Shown here piece after piece: positions 6,869 to 15,345 of a DNA stretch of 64,000 nt. The notes below the pieces were generated by a model. It saw only the letters and a list, made by a program, of their open reading frames with translations, was not told the origin of the DNA and made no database searches. Source of the stretch: Bradyrhizobium jicamae (GTDB taxonomy: Bacteria; Pseudomonadota; Alphaproteobacteria; Rhizobiales; Xanthobacteraceae). Location: assembly GCF_018130695.1 (NCBI RefSeq), contig NZ_JAFCJX010000015.1:50001-114000 (forward strand), given 5' to 3'. Positions within the stretch are counted from its first letter, which is position 1. Each line of letters opens with the position of its first letter. Both the position numbers and the translations under genes were made by a program.

Positions 6869-8119
6869 CTACTTCCTTTTCCCCAGCTCCGTCAGCATCC
6901 GCGTCATCAGGTAGAGCCGCGGCACGATCGAGCTGGTGTCGATGTATTCGTCGCGGGCGTGATAGCCCCAGCCGGCCAGGCCAAAACTCTCGACCACGAT
7001 CGCCTTGCCTGAGCGGTTGGCGAAACCGGCGTTGGTCGCGCCGCCCGTCATCTCGGCGATGTCGAGTTTGCGGTCGATCTCGGCGTAGATCGCCTGTCCG
7101 TCCTTGGCGAGCGCGCGGCCGCGATCATTGGCGATGAACGGTGGGCGACCCGCCGTGATCTTCACGGTCACGTCGGTGTCCGGGATCAGCCGGTTCTTGA
7201 TCTTCTCGTCGAGCGCGGCCTGCAGCTTCTGCACGCCGTCGGGGACGGTGACGCGGATATCGGCGCCGGCGGTGGCCAGTTCGGGAATCTGGTTGCGCAC
7301 GGTGCCGGCCTTCGCGGTGGTCCAGTTCAGCTGTGTGCCTGGTATCGATTTCGCGACGTCCTGGGTCTGCAGCAATTGATGCGCGAGCTCGATCAGCGCG
7401 TTGCGCCCGAGCTGCGGCGCGGCGCCGGCGTGCGAGGCCTTGCCCTTCACCTCCATGACGCCGGTCGCAGTGCCGCTGGCGCCGAGCAGCAGGCTGTCGT
7501 TCCTGGCAATCGGCGCCGCCGTGGTCGGCTCACAGGACAGCACGACATCATGTTGGTCGGCGAGCCCGGCGATGATTTCGCCGGAGCCGATCGAGCCGAC
7601 CTCCTCGTCGGGGTTGAACGACACGGTGAGTTTTGCGTAGTCGCGCCAGCCGGCGTCGTTCAAAATCTTCAGCGAATGCAGGATCACGGCGATGCCGCCC
7701 TTGTCGTCGGCGATGCCGGGCCCGTAGATGCGATTGCCGTCGATCTTGTAGGGCTGCGAGACCAGGATGCCGCGCTCGTAGACGGTATCCATATGCGCGA
7801 TCAGCATCAGCTTCTTCGTACCCGTGCCCTCAAACGTGCCGATCACGATGTCGGCGCCTGTGCCACGCGTGGTCTTGCGCCGCTCGGTCCTGGCGCCGAG
7901 CGCCTTCAAACGTGCTTCCGTGAAGTCGGCCATCTTCTGCAGGCCGTCGAGGTCGCTCGAGCCGGACTCGATCATCACCATCTCGTGCAGTGAATCGATC
8001 ACCGCCGGCTGGGCCTGCTCGGCGGCCGTGCGCAGCTTCTCGTCGGCCGCAAAGGCCGCGGAGGTGAGGGCGAGCGAAAGCAGGCTCACCGATGCGAGCC
8101 GTTTGACTGATGCTGTCAT
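6869..8119 (-). CDS. Exported M20 family metallopeptidase, glutamate carboxypeptidase-like
   Basis: The 416-residue protein has a Sec signal peptide (MTASVKRLASVSLLSLALTS, cleavage near AFA-A at residue 24), so it should act in the periplasm. The zinc ligands and catalytic residues of the M20 family are visible: H109-M-D111, D138 in GIADDKGG, and E172/E173 in NPDEEVGS. The dimerisation domain contains the family feature GKASHAGAAPQLGRNA. The closest named relative I can suggest is carboxypeptidase G2, which removes C-terminal glutamate from folate-type substrates, but many exported M20 enzymes have other substrates. It is monocistronic, between convergent hicB and the sigma-factor gene. Confidence 0.88.
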   Translation of the reverse strand: MTASVKRLASVSLLSLALTSAAFAADEKLRTAAEQAQPAVIDSLHEMVMIESGSSDLDGLQKMADFTEARLKALGARTERRKTTRGTGADIVIGTFEGTGTKKLMLIAHMDTVYERGILVSQPYKIDGNRIYGPGIADDKGGIAVILHSLKILNDAGWRDYAKLTVSFNPDEEVGSIGSGEIIAGLADQHDVVLSCEPTTAAPIARNDSLLLGASGTATGVMEVKGKASHAGAAPQLGRNALIELAHQLLQTQDVAKSIPGTQLNWTTAKAGTVRNQIPELATAGADIRVTVPDGVQKLQAALDEKIKNRLIPDTDVTVKITAGRPPFIANDRGRALAKDGQAIYAEIDRKLDIAEMTGGATNAGFANRSGKAIVVESFGLAGWGYHARDEYIDTSSIVPRLYLMTRMLTELGKRK

Positions 8120-8182
8120 GATTTACGTCCTCCCGTCCTGAACGAGGACACTAGCATCGCGTTGCCGCTGCCTCCAGTCGCG

Positions 8183-9049
8183 TCACGGCTGATCGAGCAC
8201 CTCGACATCGAATGTCTCGATCTGCGAGGGATCGGCGGTCGCCTCGATCGCGGCGATCCGCTCGCCCGAGATCGTAACGCGCAGCACGATGCGCAGCCGG
8301 CCGCCGAAGATGACGGCGACACCCAGTTCGCCATCGACCATCGCGGGTCTTGCTGCCTGCGCGCGGCCCTTGAAGGCTTCGGCGACTGCAGCAGCCCCGC
8401 GGATCACCGGCAGTGATCCGAGCCGCTGCGCGGTGTGATCGGCGCGGACCACGACATCGGGATCGAGCACCGCGAGCAGGCCTTCGAAATCACCGTTGCG
8501 CGACGCCGCGAGGAAGGCCTCGACGATCCTGCGTTGTCCGCCGAGATCGGCATCCGGCGCCGGCGGCGTGCCCTGCACACGGCGTCGCGCGCGGCTTGCG
8601 AGCTGCCGTGCTGCTGCGGGCGTTCGCCCGACGATCGGCGCGATCTCCTCGAACGGCACGGCGAACATGTCGTGCAGCACGAAGGCGAGCCGTTCGGCCG
8701 GCGCCAAGGTCTCCAGCACCACGAGCAGCGCAGCGCCGACGGAATCCGCCATCTCGGATTCGCGCTCGTTGGCGTTGTCCGCGAGCGGCTCCGGCACATG
8801 CGGCCCCATCGGCTCCTCGCGCCGCGATTTCCGCGCGCGCAGCATGTCGAGGCAAATCCGGGCGATCACCGTGGTCAGCCAGCCGCCGAGATTATCGACG
8901 GCAGCCGCATCGGTGCGGCTCAGCCGCAGCCAGGTTTCCTGTACGGCGTCGTCGACCTCGGCGGTCGAGCCCAGCATGCGATAGGCCACGGCGCGCAGAC
9001 GGCCCCGATTGGCCTCGAACTGCTCGGCCAGAAAGTTTTTTTCGTCCAT
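8183..9049 (-). CDS. ECF RNA polymerase sigma factor, ECF41/SigJ type
   Basis: The 288-residue protein has sigma region 2 (about residues 8-70, RLRAVAYRMLGSTAEVDDAV, GWLTTVIARICLDMLRAR), sigma region 4 (about 105-165, LETLAPAERLAFVLHDMFAV, PFEEIAPIVGRTPAAARQLA), and a C-terminal SnoaL-like domain of about 110 residues. The C-terminal extension is the hallmark of ECF41 and SigJ sigma factors, where it replaces a separate anti-sigma factor. ECF41 genes are typically next to genes for carboxymuconolactone decarboxylases or oxidoreductases; here a carboxymuconolactone decarboxylase-like gene is divergently encoded 104 bases away, with a promoter matching the expected form. Confidence 0.9.
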   Translation of the reverse strand: MDEKNFLAEQFEANRGRLRAVAYRMLGSTAEVDDAVQETWLRLSRTDAAAVDNLGGWLTTVIARICLDMLRARKSRREEPMGPHVPEPLADNANERESEMADSVGAALLVVLETLAPAERLAFVLHDMFAVPFEEIAPIVGRTPAAARQLASRARRRVQGTPPAPDADLGGQRRIVEAFLAASRNGDFEGLLAVLDPDVVVRADHTAQRLGSLPVIRGAAAVAEAFKGRAQAARPAMVDGELGVAVIFGGRLRIVLRVTISGERIAAIEATADPSQIETFDVEVLDQP

Positions 9050-9105
9050 CGGTCACATTCTCCGTTCGTGCTCCGTCATGCCCATGACGAACGAAACCCG
9101 GCCGT

Positions 9106-9132
9106 TGTGACAGGAGATCGGCATGGGGCGTC
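9106..9132 (+). promoter_or_regulatory. Candidate ECF41-type promoter
   Basis: TGTGACA (9106-9112) and CGTC (9129-9132) are separated by 16 bases. As I recall, the ECF41 consensus has TGTCACA at -35 and CGTC at -10, so this is one mismatch away. The -10 element ends 21 bases before the ATG of the downstream gene. Confidence 0.55.
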
Positions 9133-9153
9133 AAAATCAAATGGAGAAATGAC

Positions 9154-9636
9154 ATGTTGCAAACGACCGCGAACAATCAGATGCAGGCCCGCATGAACCA
9201 TCCGGTGACGGTGGTTCCCGATGCCATGAAGGCGCTGCAGGCGCTTAGCGAAACCACCAAGCAGGGCCTGCCGGAAAAGTTGCTGGAACTGGTGCATTTG
9301 CGCGCCAGCCAGATCAACGGCTGCAGCGTCTGCGTCGACATGCATCCCAAGCTCGCCAAACGGGCCGGCGAAACCGACGAGCGCCTCTTCGCCGTCGCCG
9401 CCTGGCGCGATACGCCGTATTTCACCGAAGGCGAGCGTGCGGCGCTGGCGCTGACGGAAGCGTTGACGCGGCTTGCCGATCGCGAGGATCCGGTGCCGGA
9501 TGCAATCTGGAACGAGGCCGACAAGCATTTCGACGAGCACGAACTAGCCTCGCTGGTGCTCGCGATCGCTGCGATCAACGTCTGGAACCGGCTCAACGTC
9601 GCCGTGCGCCAGCCGGTGGGCGTGTGGAAGGTGTGA
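9154..9636 (+). CDS. Carboxymuconolactone decarboxylase/AhpD-like family protein
   Basis: This 160-residue protein carries the AhpD-type redox motif C57-S-V-C60 followed by H64 (SQINGCSVCVDMHPKLAKR), in an all-helical carboxymuconolactone decarboxylase fold. Proteins of this subgroup are usually alkylhydroperoxidase-like peroxidases rather than true decarboxylases. It is divergent from the ECF41-like sigma factor and is its probable target, judged from the promoter at 9106-9132. The ATG at 9154 follows a weak GGAGAA. A second in-frame ATG at 9181 is possible but leaves the conserved part intact. Confidence 0.9.
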   Translation: MLQTTANNQMQARMNHPVTVVPDAMKALQALSETTKQGLPEKLLELVHLRASQINGCSVCVDMHPKLAKRAGETDERLFAVAAWRDTPYFTEGERAALALTEALTRLADREDPVPDAIWNEADKHFDEHELASLVLAIAAINVWNRLNVAVRQPVGVWKV

Positions 9637-9657
9637 TCGCACTTCGAGCCACACGCT

Positions 9658-9814
9658 CGGTGCCCCTTCTCCCCTTGTGGGAGAAGGTGGCGCGCAGCGC
9701 CGGATGAGGGGTATGCCTCCGCAGACTCATACGTCGGAATGCGTGGAGAAATACCCCTCACCCGGATTGCATCTGTCGATGCAATCCGACCTCTCCCACA
9801 AGGGGAGAGGTGCA
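9658..9814. repeat. Composite REP-like palindromic repeat
   Basis: The left module has CTTCTCCCCTTGTGGGAGAAGG and GCCGGATGAGGGGTATG. The right module has ATACCCCTCACCCGGATTGC, the GATTGCATC/GATGCAATC inverted repeat, and CCTCTCCCACAAGGGGAGAGG. The modules are inverted relative to each other. It sits between convergent genes and could act as a terminator. Confidence 0.8.
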
Positions 9815-9818
9815 CTGC

Positions 9819-10628
9819 CTATGCGGCTAAAAATTCAAGCACGATCTCGCAGTATTTCTGCGGCGCCTGCTCGAACATCGGATGCGTCGTGCCGGGGATC
9901 ATCTCCGTGCGCGACCCCTTCACATTGGCCGCCAGCGCATGCAGCACCTTCGGCAGCATGCCCTTGGTGTTCGCGCCGCCAATAAACAGCGTCGGCGTCC
10001 TGATCGCCTCCGCATCGGCCTTCGAGAATGGCGGACGCTTGTCGCGCATCTGGCCGATCAAGGTCGTGGCATTATCGCGCAGCAACTGCTTCGGCACCGC
10101 GGGCAGCCGCTTCCAGGCACCGGGGCCCTCCAGCGCGTCGATGAAGATCTGCAGGCCACCGTCGACATCGCCCCTGGCGATCACCTCCGCCGAGGCCGCG
10201 ATCCGCGCCGCCAGCGGCGAGGGGCCGGGCTGGTAGTCGGGATCGAGCGTGCCGTCGAGCTCGCCGCCGGGTTCGGCCAGGATCAGCCTGCGCAGCAGGT
10301 CCGGCCGCCGCTGCGCGACGCGCAATGCGATATGGCCGCCGCGGGAGTGGCCCATCAGATCGACCGGCTTGGTATCGAGCGCCTCGATAAAGGCAATGAC
10401 ATCGTCGACATGCTGGGCGATCGAATAGGTGTCACTGAGGCCATCCCAGCGTGCCGGAAAGAAATGCCGCAGGCTGACTGCGATGATGCGATGCTTCGCG
10501 GTGAGCGGGCCCAGCACCGCTGACCAGATCCGGAAATCGCAGAGCGAACCGTGCACGCAGACCAGCGGCGGGCCCTCACCGACGTCGAGATAGGGCATAT
10601 CGAAACCGTTGACGGGGAGACTTTGCAT
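9819..10628 (-). CDS. Alpha/beta hydrolase
   Basis: I start at the ATG at 10628, giving 269 residues beginning MQSLPVNGFDMPYLDVGEGP, which fits the first strands of the fold. An ATG at 10691 would add 21 residues of unlikely composition but has GGAGA close by, so the start is uncertain. The oxyanion segment CVHGSLCDFRIW (residues 24-35), the nucleophile elbow GHSRGG with S95, and a late histidine in PGTTHPMFEQ complete a normal catalytic set. It is probably an esterase or C-C/haloperoxidase-type hydrolase in the cytosol. The substrate is unknown. It is encoded divergently from ogt, 130 bases apart. Confidence 0.85.
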   Translation of the reverse strand: MQSLPVNGFDMPYLDVGEGPPLVCVHGSLCDFRIWSAVLGPLTAKHRIIAVSLRHFFPARWDGLSDTYSIAQHVDDVIAFIEALDTKPVDLMGHSRGGHIALRVAQRRPDLLRRLILAEPGGELDGTLDPDYQPGPSPLAARIAASAEVIARGDVDGGLQIFIDALEGPGAWKRLPAVPKQLLRDNATTLIGQMRDKRPPFSKADAEAIRTPTLFIGGANTKGMLPKVLHALAANVKGSRTEMIPGTTHPMFEQAPQKYCEIVLEFLAA

Positions 10629-10758
10629 GGGGGCCTGCAGATATTGTTGATTGGGCGGAAGTTCCCACAGGATTCGGGTGGATAGCAACATTCTCCAAGC
10701 CTAAATTCCGGGGCAGCATCAGGCTCAGGAACAGAGCCGATATCTCTTGGAGCGAGCC

Positions 10759-11301
10759 ATGACTGGCCAGCATTATGCGATCTTCGAAACCCCGATCGGC
10801 GCCTGCGGCGTGGTCTGGGGCGAGCGCGGGGTGAGCGGCGTGCAACTGCCGATGGGCAGCGAGGACAAGACCCGCAAGCGGATTCTGCAGCGCAACGGCG
10901 ACGTCATCGAGGCCGCGCCGCCGGCCGAGGTGCAGCACGCCATCGACGGCATGATCGAGCTGCTCGCCGGCAAGCCGAATGACCTCGCCGACATCGTGCT
11001 CGATCTCGACGGCGTGCCGGAGTTCAACCGCGGCGTCTACGACATCGCGCGCAAGATTCCGCCGGGCAAGACCGTGACCTATGGCGACATCGCCAAGCAG
11101 CTCGGGGGTGTCGAGCTGTCGCGCGATGTCGGCCAGGCGCTCGGCCGCAATCCGTGCCCGATCGTCGTGCCCTGCCACCGTGTGCTCGCAGCCGGCAACA
11201 AGCCCGGCGGCTTCTCCGCCAATGGCGGCGTCGTGACCAAGCTGAAGATGCTGGCGATCGAAGGCGCGGTGGTGAACCACACGCCGAGTCTGTTCGATTG
11301 A
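10759..11301 (+). CDS. ogt: Methylated-DNA--protein-cysteine methyltransferase
   Basis: This protein transfers an alkyl group from O6-alkylguanine in DNA to its own cysteine. The 180-residue product has the diagnostic IVVPCHRV segment with acceptor C139 at residues 138-141 (PCHR), the upstream helix-turn-helix region (KTVTYGDIAKQLG) and the conserved N131 (GRNPCPI). It lacks an Ada-type N-terminal zinc domain, so it is the stand-alone Ogt type. I use the ATG at 10759 with TTGGAGCGAG upstream, rather than the TTG at 10747. A composite repeat lies just downstream. Confidence 0.92.
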   Translation: MTGQHYAIFETPIGACGVVWGERGVSGVQLPMGSEDKTRKRILQRNGDVIEAAPPAEVQHAIDGMIELLAGKPNDLADIVLDLDGVPEFNRGVYDIARKIPPGKTVTYGDIAKQLGGVELSRDVGQALGRNPCPIVVPCHRVLAAGNKPGGFSANGGVVTKLKMLAIEGAVVNHTPSLFD

Positions 11302-11308
11302 GGGAAGT

Positions 11309-11507
11309 CTCTCTTCCCCTCTCCCCGTTCTTCACGGGGAGAGGGTAGGGTGAGGGGCTCTCACCAAGCAACGGCTGTCTCAATTCGCATTCGTGAAGCG
11401 ACGAGTCGGATAAGTTGTCTTTGCGGCGAGGTGTTGCCTCGCCCCTCACCCGAAATTCGCTGTGCGAATTTCGACCTCTCCCCGCAGAAGGGCGGGGAGA
11501 GGTGAAG
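11309..11507. repeat. Composite REP-like palindromic repeat
   Basis: The left module is a CCTCTCCCCGTTC/CACGGGGAGAGG hairpin plus GGGTGAGGGGCTCTC. The right module is GCCCCTCACCCGAAATTCG, an inverted repeat GAAATTCGC/GCGAATTTC, and CCTCTCCCCGC/GCGGGGAGAGG. About 80 bases of spacer separate the modules. It lies between convergent ogt and the MBL-fold gene. Confidence 0.85.
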
Positions 11508-11509
11508 GG

Positions 11510-12379
11510 TCAGACCGCCTCACACACAAACCCGCTGCCCTTGCGCCTGATCTTGCCGACCGATGGCGAGGGGAAATGCGCGGTGCAGCACAGCGTGTCG
11601 GTGTCGCAATAGCGCTCCAGGAAGCTGCGGCGGGTTTTTGCGGCCAGCGCGGGGTCGATGTCGAACTTGATCGACAATTCCGGATAATGCGTCTGCAGCG
11701 GCGAGTGCATGAGATCGCCGGAAAAGACCGCGTCGTCCTTGCCGCGGCCGAAGGCGAAGGCGACATGGCCCGGCGTGTGGCCGGGCGTCGGCAGGATGCG
11801 GGCGTGGTCGCCGATTCCAAAATCGTTGCGCACGATCTCGGCCTTGCCGGCCTCGACCACGGGCAGCACGCTGTCGCCGAACGGCGGCACCGGCGTCTTT
11901 GCGTTGGTCTCGGTCCAGTAGTCGAACTCGGTCCTGTCGAACACATAGCGCGCATTCGGAAAGGTCGGCACCCAGCGGCCGTTCACCAGCCGCGTGTTCC
12001 AGCCGACATGGTCGACATGCAGATGCGTGCACATGACGTAGTCGATGTCGTCGACGGAAAATCCCGCTGCCGCCAATGCGCGCGCGTAAGTGTCGTCGGT
12101 CTTCATGTTCCATTTCGGCCGGTTCGGCCGCGGCTTGTCGTTGCCGATGCAGCTGTCGATCAGGATGGTGTGGTGCGGCGTCTTCACGATGTAGGACTGG
12201 AAGCACAGCATCAGCACGTCCTGATCGTCGAGCGCGTTCGCTTGCTTCATCCAGGCGCGGTTTTCGGCCAGCAGCTCCGGCGTCAGCCCGGGGATCATCT
12301 CCAGCGCGGGTACAAAACTCGTCTCCTGCTCGATGATGCGGTGGATAGTGAGGTCGCCGACCGAGAATTTCAGGCTCAT
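11510..12379 (-). CDS. MBL-fold metallo-hydrolase (paralogue 1)
   Basis: The 289-residue protein has the metallo-beta-lactamase-fold metal motif H119-L-H121-V-D123-H124 (CTHLHVDHVGWNTRLV), the later ligands in TPGHTPGHV and SGDLMH, and a terminal HF motif (CTAHFPSPSVG). There is no signal peptide. This subgroup includes lactonases such as AHL lactonases and other cytosolic ester or thioester hydrolases; the substrate is unknown. It is the last gene of a run with the serine hydrolase 17 bases upstream and the GST beyond. It is clearly paralogous to the gene at 15346-16194, sharing HVDHVGWNTRLV, WVPTF and FGRG-like segments. Confidence 0.9.
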   Translation of the reverse strand: MSLKFSVGDLTIHRIIEQETSFVPALEMIPGLTPELLAENRAWMKQANALDDQDVLMLCFQSYIVKTPHHTILIDSCIGNDKPRPNRPKWNMKTDDTYARALAAAGFSVDDIDYVMCTHLHVDHVGWNTRLVNGRWVPTFPNARYVFDRTEFDYWTETNAKTPVPPFGDSVLPVVEAGKAEIVRNDFGIGDHARILPTPGHTPGHVAFAFGRGKDDAVFSGDLMHSPLQTHYPELSIKFDIDPALAAKTRRSFLERYCDTDTLCCTAHFPSPSVGKIRRKGSGFVCEAV

Positions 12380-12396
12380 GCTAACTTCCCTTGCAA

Positions 12397-13596
12397 TCAG
12401 TGCGCGTCACGCACCGACGGAATGACGATATTGGAGAGGATGTCGATCGCGGCCACGCCTTCCTTCGGCTGGCCGTATTGGGCTGCGGTCGTCATCATGA
12501 CCAGATCGAGCTCGGGCACGATGAAGAGGCGTTGCCCGCCCCAGCCGAAAGCGCCGATCCATTTGACTTCCCTGCCGCCGGCCAGCGAGCGGCCCATCCA
12601 CCATTGATAGCCGTAGAACAGCGTGCTGCCGAAATAGCCGATCGCCTGGAAGCGCGGCGTGGTCGATTGCGCGATCCACTCGGCGGAGACGATCTGCTGG
12701 CCGTTCCACTGCCCGCGATTGAGCACAAGCTGGCCGATCTTGGCGGCATCGCGCGGGCGCAGTCTGAGCCCGGCGGCCGCGGCGATCTTGCCGTTCTTCG
12801 GATAGGCCTTCCATTCGAGATCGGAAATTCCCAGCGGCTGGAACACCGCCTCGCGTGCGAAGGCTTCCAGCGGCTTGCCCGAGACACGTTCGAGGATGCT
12901 GCCGAGCAGGTCCGTACCGCCGCCGTTATAGCTCCACATCACGTCGGGCGGTGCGGCGACCGGACGCGACAGCACGTAGCCGACCGGGTCCGGCTCGAAG
13001 CCGAGATGCGGCTCGTCGTTCTTCGGATCGGTCCAGGGCAGGTTTTCGTCCCATTTCATCCCTGACGACATCGTCAGCAGATGGCGGAGCGTGATCGCTT
13101 CCCATCCCGCCTGCTTCACTGCTGCGTAGTCGGGGAAGCATGTCATCACGGGCTCGTCGACGCCTGGAATCAGCTTGCGATCGATCGCGATGCCGACCAG
13201 CAGCGACGTCACGCTCTTCGATGCCGAGCGCATGTCGTGCTTCGTCGTCGCCGTGAACTCGTAGGGGCCGTCCGGATCTCCCCAGGGCTGGTCGTATCCC
13301 CCGAAATACTGCTCGAAGACCAGCTTGCCGTGGCGTACGACGACGACCGAATGCACCTTGGTCGCGCGCTGCTCCAGCCGCGCGGCGATGCCGCAGAGCA
13401 GGGCGCCGTCCATGCCGACGCTGTCGGGCGAGGCGGTCACCCAGCCATCATCGATCGACGATGGCGATCCGCAGGCGAGGTTGCGTTGGCTGGGCGACAT
13501 GCTCTCGGCCCTCAGGTTGTTGGCTGAGACGGAGAGCGCGAGAACGAGGCTCGCGCCGAGAATGGTGAGACGGGAGAGGCGGTCGCGCATCGTCAT
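12397..13596 (-). CDS. Exported serine hydrolase, beta-lactamase/6-aminohexanoate-dimer hydrolase type
   Basis: The 399-residue protein begins with a signal peptide (MTMRDRLSRLTILGASLVLA, cleavage near SANNLRA). The class-C beta-lactamase-fold catalytic motif S124-A-S-K127 is in DMRSASKSVTSLLVG, and a YxN-type motif is in MWSYNGGGTDLLG. A C-terminal GAFGWGGQRLFIVPELDLVM segment is typical of the EstB/NylB group. It probably cleaves esters or amides in the periplasm; the substrate is unknown. It lies between the GST gene (21 bases upstream) and the MBL gene (17 bases downstream), so the three are likely one transcript. Confidence 0.88.
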   Translation of the reverse strand: MTMRDRLSRLTILGASLVLALSVSANNLRAESMSPSQRNLACGSPSSIDDGWVTASPDSVGMDGALLCGIAARLEQRATKVHSVVVVRHGKLVFEQYFGGYDQPWGDPDGPYEFTATTKHDMRSASKSVTSLLVGIAIDRKLIPGVDEPVMTCFPDYAAVKQAGWEAITLRHLLTMSSGMKWDENLPWTDPKNDEPHLGFEPDPVGYVLSRPVAAPPDVMWSYNGGGTDLLGSILERVSGKPLEAFAREAVFQPLGISDLEWKAYPKNGKIAAAAGLRLRPRDAAKIGQLVLNRGQWNGQQIVSAEWIAQSTTPRFQAIGYFGSTLFYGYQWWMGRSLAGGREVKWIGAFGWGGQRLFIVPELDLVMMTTAAQYGQPKEGVAAIDILSNIVIPSVRDAH

Positions 13597-13617
13597 CCTC
13601 CCGTCCTTGTCAGCGGC

Positions 13618-14229
13618 TCACGCCGGCGGCGGCACCGAGATCTTCACCGAGGGACGCTCCAGCATCTTCTGATGGAACGCGTCGAGCTTCGGAAACGCCT
13701 TGCGCCAGCCGCAATCGGCGAAGCGGAAGTCGGCATAGCCGAGCACGCAGACGAGGCTGATCTGGGCGATGTCGAGCGGAGCGTTGAGCACATCAGGCCG
13801 GTTCTCGAACCGCGCCATGCCGGTCCAGGCCCGGTTCCAGTGATCGTCCGACCATGCCTGCCACTGCAGGCCCTGCGGCCGCACCATCTTCTCATAGCGG
13901 CACAGCAGCATGGACTCGAGCATGCCGTTGATCAGCGAGTGATCGCTCTTCACCTGCCAGCGCCGCGGGCCGTAGCCGGGGATCAGCCGGCCGCCGGCGA
14001 GCTCGTTGAGATATTCGACGATGACGATGGAATCGAGGATGACATTGCCATCTTTCAGGATCAGCACCGGCAGCTTCTTCAGCGGCGTGATCTTTGAGTA
14101 TTCGTCATTGGCCGTGCCCGGTGCGACGGTGGCCGGCACCAGCTCGATCTTGTCGATCAGCCCAAGCTCGATCGCCGCGATGCGCACCTTGCGGGCGAAC
14201 GGGGAGGCGGGGGAGAAGGTCAGTTTCAT
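13618..14229 (-). CDS. Glutathione S-transferase family protein
   Basis: The 203-residue protein has the N-terminal thioredoxin-like domain of GSTs (MKLTFSPASPFARKVRIAAI, KKLPVLILKDGNVILDSIVI) and an all-helical C-terminal domain from about residue 85. The SPFARKVR segment places a serine or neighbouring residue to activate glutathione, as in bacterial and zeta/theta-like GSTs. The xIxxSxxI segment (VILDSIVIVEYL) binds the gamma-glutamyl part. It is the first gene of a minus-strand group with a serine hydrolase and an MBL hydrolase, so a role in degrading or detoxifying an electrophilic or ester compound is plausible. Confidence 0.9.
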   Translation of the reverse strand: MKLTFSPASPFARKVRIAAIELGLIDKIELVPATVAPGTANDEYSKITPLKKLPVLILKDGNVILDSIVIVEYLNELAGGRLIPGYGPRRWQVKSDHSLINGMLESMLLCRYEKMVRPQGLQWQAWSDDHWNRAWTGMARFENRPDVLNAPLDIAQISLVCVLGYADFRFADCGWRKAFPKLDAFHQKMLERPSVKISVPPPA

Positions 14230-14254
14230 GGGAGGCCTCAGAAATTCGCGATGA

Positions 14255-14360
14255 CATTCGCCCCGTCATTGCGAGCGAAGCGAAGCAATCCATTGCCTCC
14301 GAGTACGCGGATCAATGGATTGCTTCGTCGCTATCGCTCCTCGCAATGACCGTGACAGCG
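14255..14360. repeat. Inverted dispersed repeat (GCAATCCATTG type)
   Basis: CGTCATTGCGAGCGAAGCGA, then GCAATCCATTG, is mirrored by CAATGGATTGC and TCGCTCCTCGCAATGACCG. The whole forms one long imperfect hairpin between two minus-strand genes. I know elements of this appearance as abundant dispersed repeats in Bradyrhizobium. Confidence 0.8.
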
Positions 14361-14370
14361 TAGCTTTGCC

Positions 14371-15213
14371 TTACGCCGCGATGATCTCCTGGCGCTGCTC
14401 GCCGAGGCCTTCGATGCCCAAGGTCACGACGTCGCCGACATTGAGGAAGGTCGGCGGCTTCATGCCGAGGCCGACGCCGGGCGGGGTGCCTGTCGTGACG
14501 ATGTCGCCGGGCAGCAGCGTCATGAACTGCGACAGGTAGGAGATGCAGTGGGCCATCGAGAAGATCATGGTCTTGGTGTTGCCGGTCTGCCGGCGCTGGC
14601 CGTTGACGTCGAGCCACATCGAGAGGTTCTGAACGTCCGCGATCTCGTCCTTGGTGGCGAGCCAGGGGCCGACCGGGCCAAAGGTGTCGTGCGACTTGCC
14701 CTTGGTCCACTGCCCCAGGCGCTCGGCCTGGAAGTGACGCTCGGAAACGTCGTTGCAGACGCAATAGCCGGCGACATAATTCAGCGCGTCGGCTTCCGAG
14801 ACATATTTGGCGCGGGTGCCGATGATCGCGGCGATCTCGACTTCCCAGTCGAGCTTGGTCGAGCCGCGGGGCTTCTCGGTGGCGTCGTTCGGGCCGCACA
14901 GCGACGTCGAGGCCTTCATGAAGATGATCGGTTCGGTCGGGATGGCCGCGCCGGTCTCCTTGGCGTGATCGCTGTAGTTCAGGCCGATCGCGATGAACTT
15001 GGAGATGCCGGTGACGGGGGCGCCGAAGCGCGGCTTGCCCGAGACGGCGGGGAGCGAGGCGGTGTCGAGGGCGGCGAGCTTCTTCAGCGACTCCGGCGAA
15101 TAGGCCTCGCCGGTGAGGTCCTTCACATGCGCCGACAGGTCGCGCAGCTGGCCGGATTTATCGATCAGGCCGGGCTTTTCCGCACCCTTTTCGCCATAAC
15201 GAACAAGCTTCAT
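14371..15213 (-). CDS. Fumarylacetoacetate hydrolase (FAH) family protein
   Basis: This 280-residue protein follows the short FAH-family pattern: IGLNYSDHAKETG (conserved Asn-Tyr-x-x-His), EPIIFMKASTSLCGPND, LDWEVEIAAIIG with the metal-binding glutamates, YVAGYCVCNDVSERHFQ, and LLPGDIVTTGTPPGVG. Relatives hydrolyse fumarylpyruvate or acylpyruvates, decarboxylate oxaloacetate, or act as 2,4-diketo-sugar-acid hydrolases; the exact reaction cannot be read here. I start at the ATG at 15213 because GGAGTGATCCAG is well placed; a GTG three codons upstream is also open. Repeats lie on both sides, and it stands alone between the GST group and the second MBL gene. Confidence 0.92.
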   Translation of the reverse strand: MKLVRYGEKGAEKPGLIDKSGQLRDLSAHVKDLTGEAYSPESLKKLAALDTASLPAVSGKPRFGAPVTGISKFIAIGLNYSDHAKETGAAIPTEPIIFMKASTSLCGPNDATEKPRGSTKLDWEVEIAAIIGTRAKYVSEADALNYVAGYCVCNDVSERHFQAERLGQWTKGKSHDTFGPVGPWLATKDEIADVQNLSMWLDVNGQRRQTGNTKTMIFSMAHCISYLSQFMTLLPGDIVTTGTPPGVGLGMKPPTFLNVGDVVTLGIEGLGEQRQEIIAA

Positions 15214-15298
15214 CTGGATCACTCCCTACGGGGTTCTTGCTGGTATTCCTCGGTTCGCTTCTTGGAACAGGGGCGCGAGAAATTCAACTGCGGAAAGC

Positions 15299-15343
15299 GC
15301 AGGGTAGGGTGGGCAAAGGCGCTTTGCGCCGGCCCACCCTCCT
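15299..15343. repeat. Short GGGTGGGCAAAGGCGC-type inverted repeat
   Basis: GGGTAGGGTGGGCAAAGGCGC is followed by TTTGCGCCGGCCCACCCTCC, an imperfect inverted repeat. It lies just after the stop of the second MBL gene. A longer element with the same ends is at 30424-30523. Confidence 0.7.
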
Positions 15344-15345
15344 GA

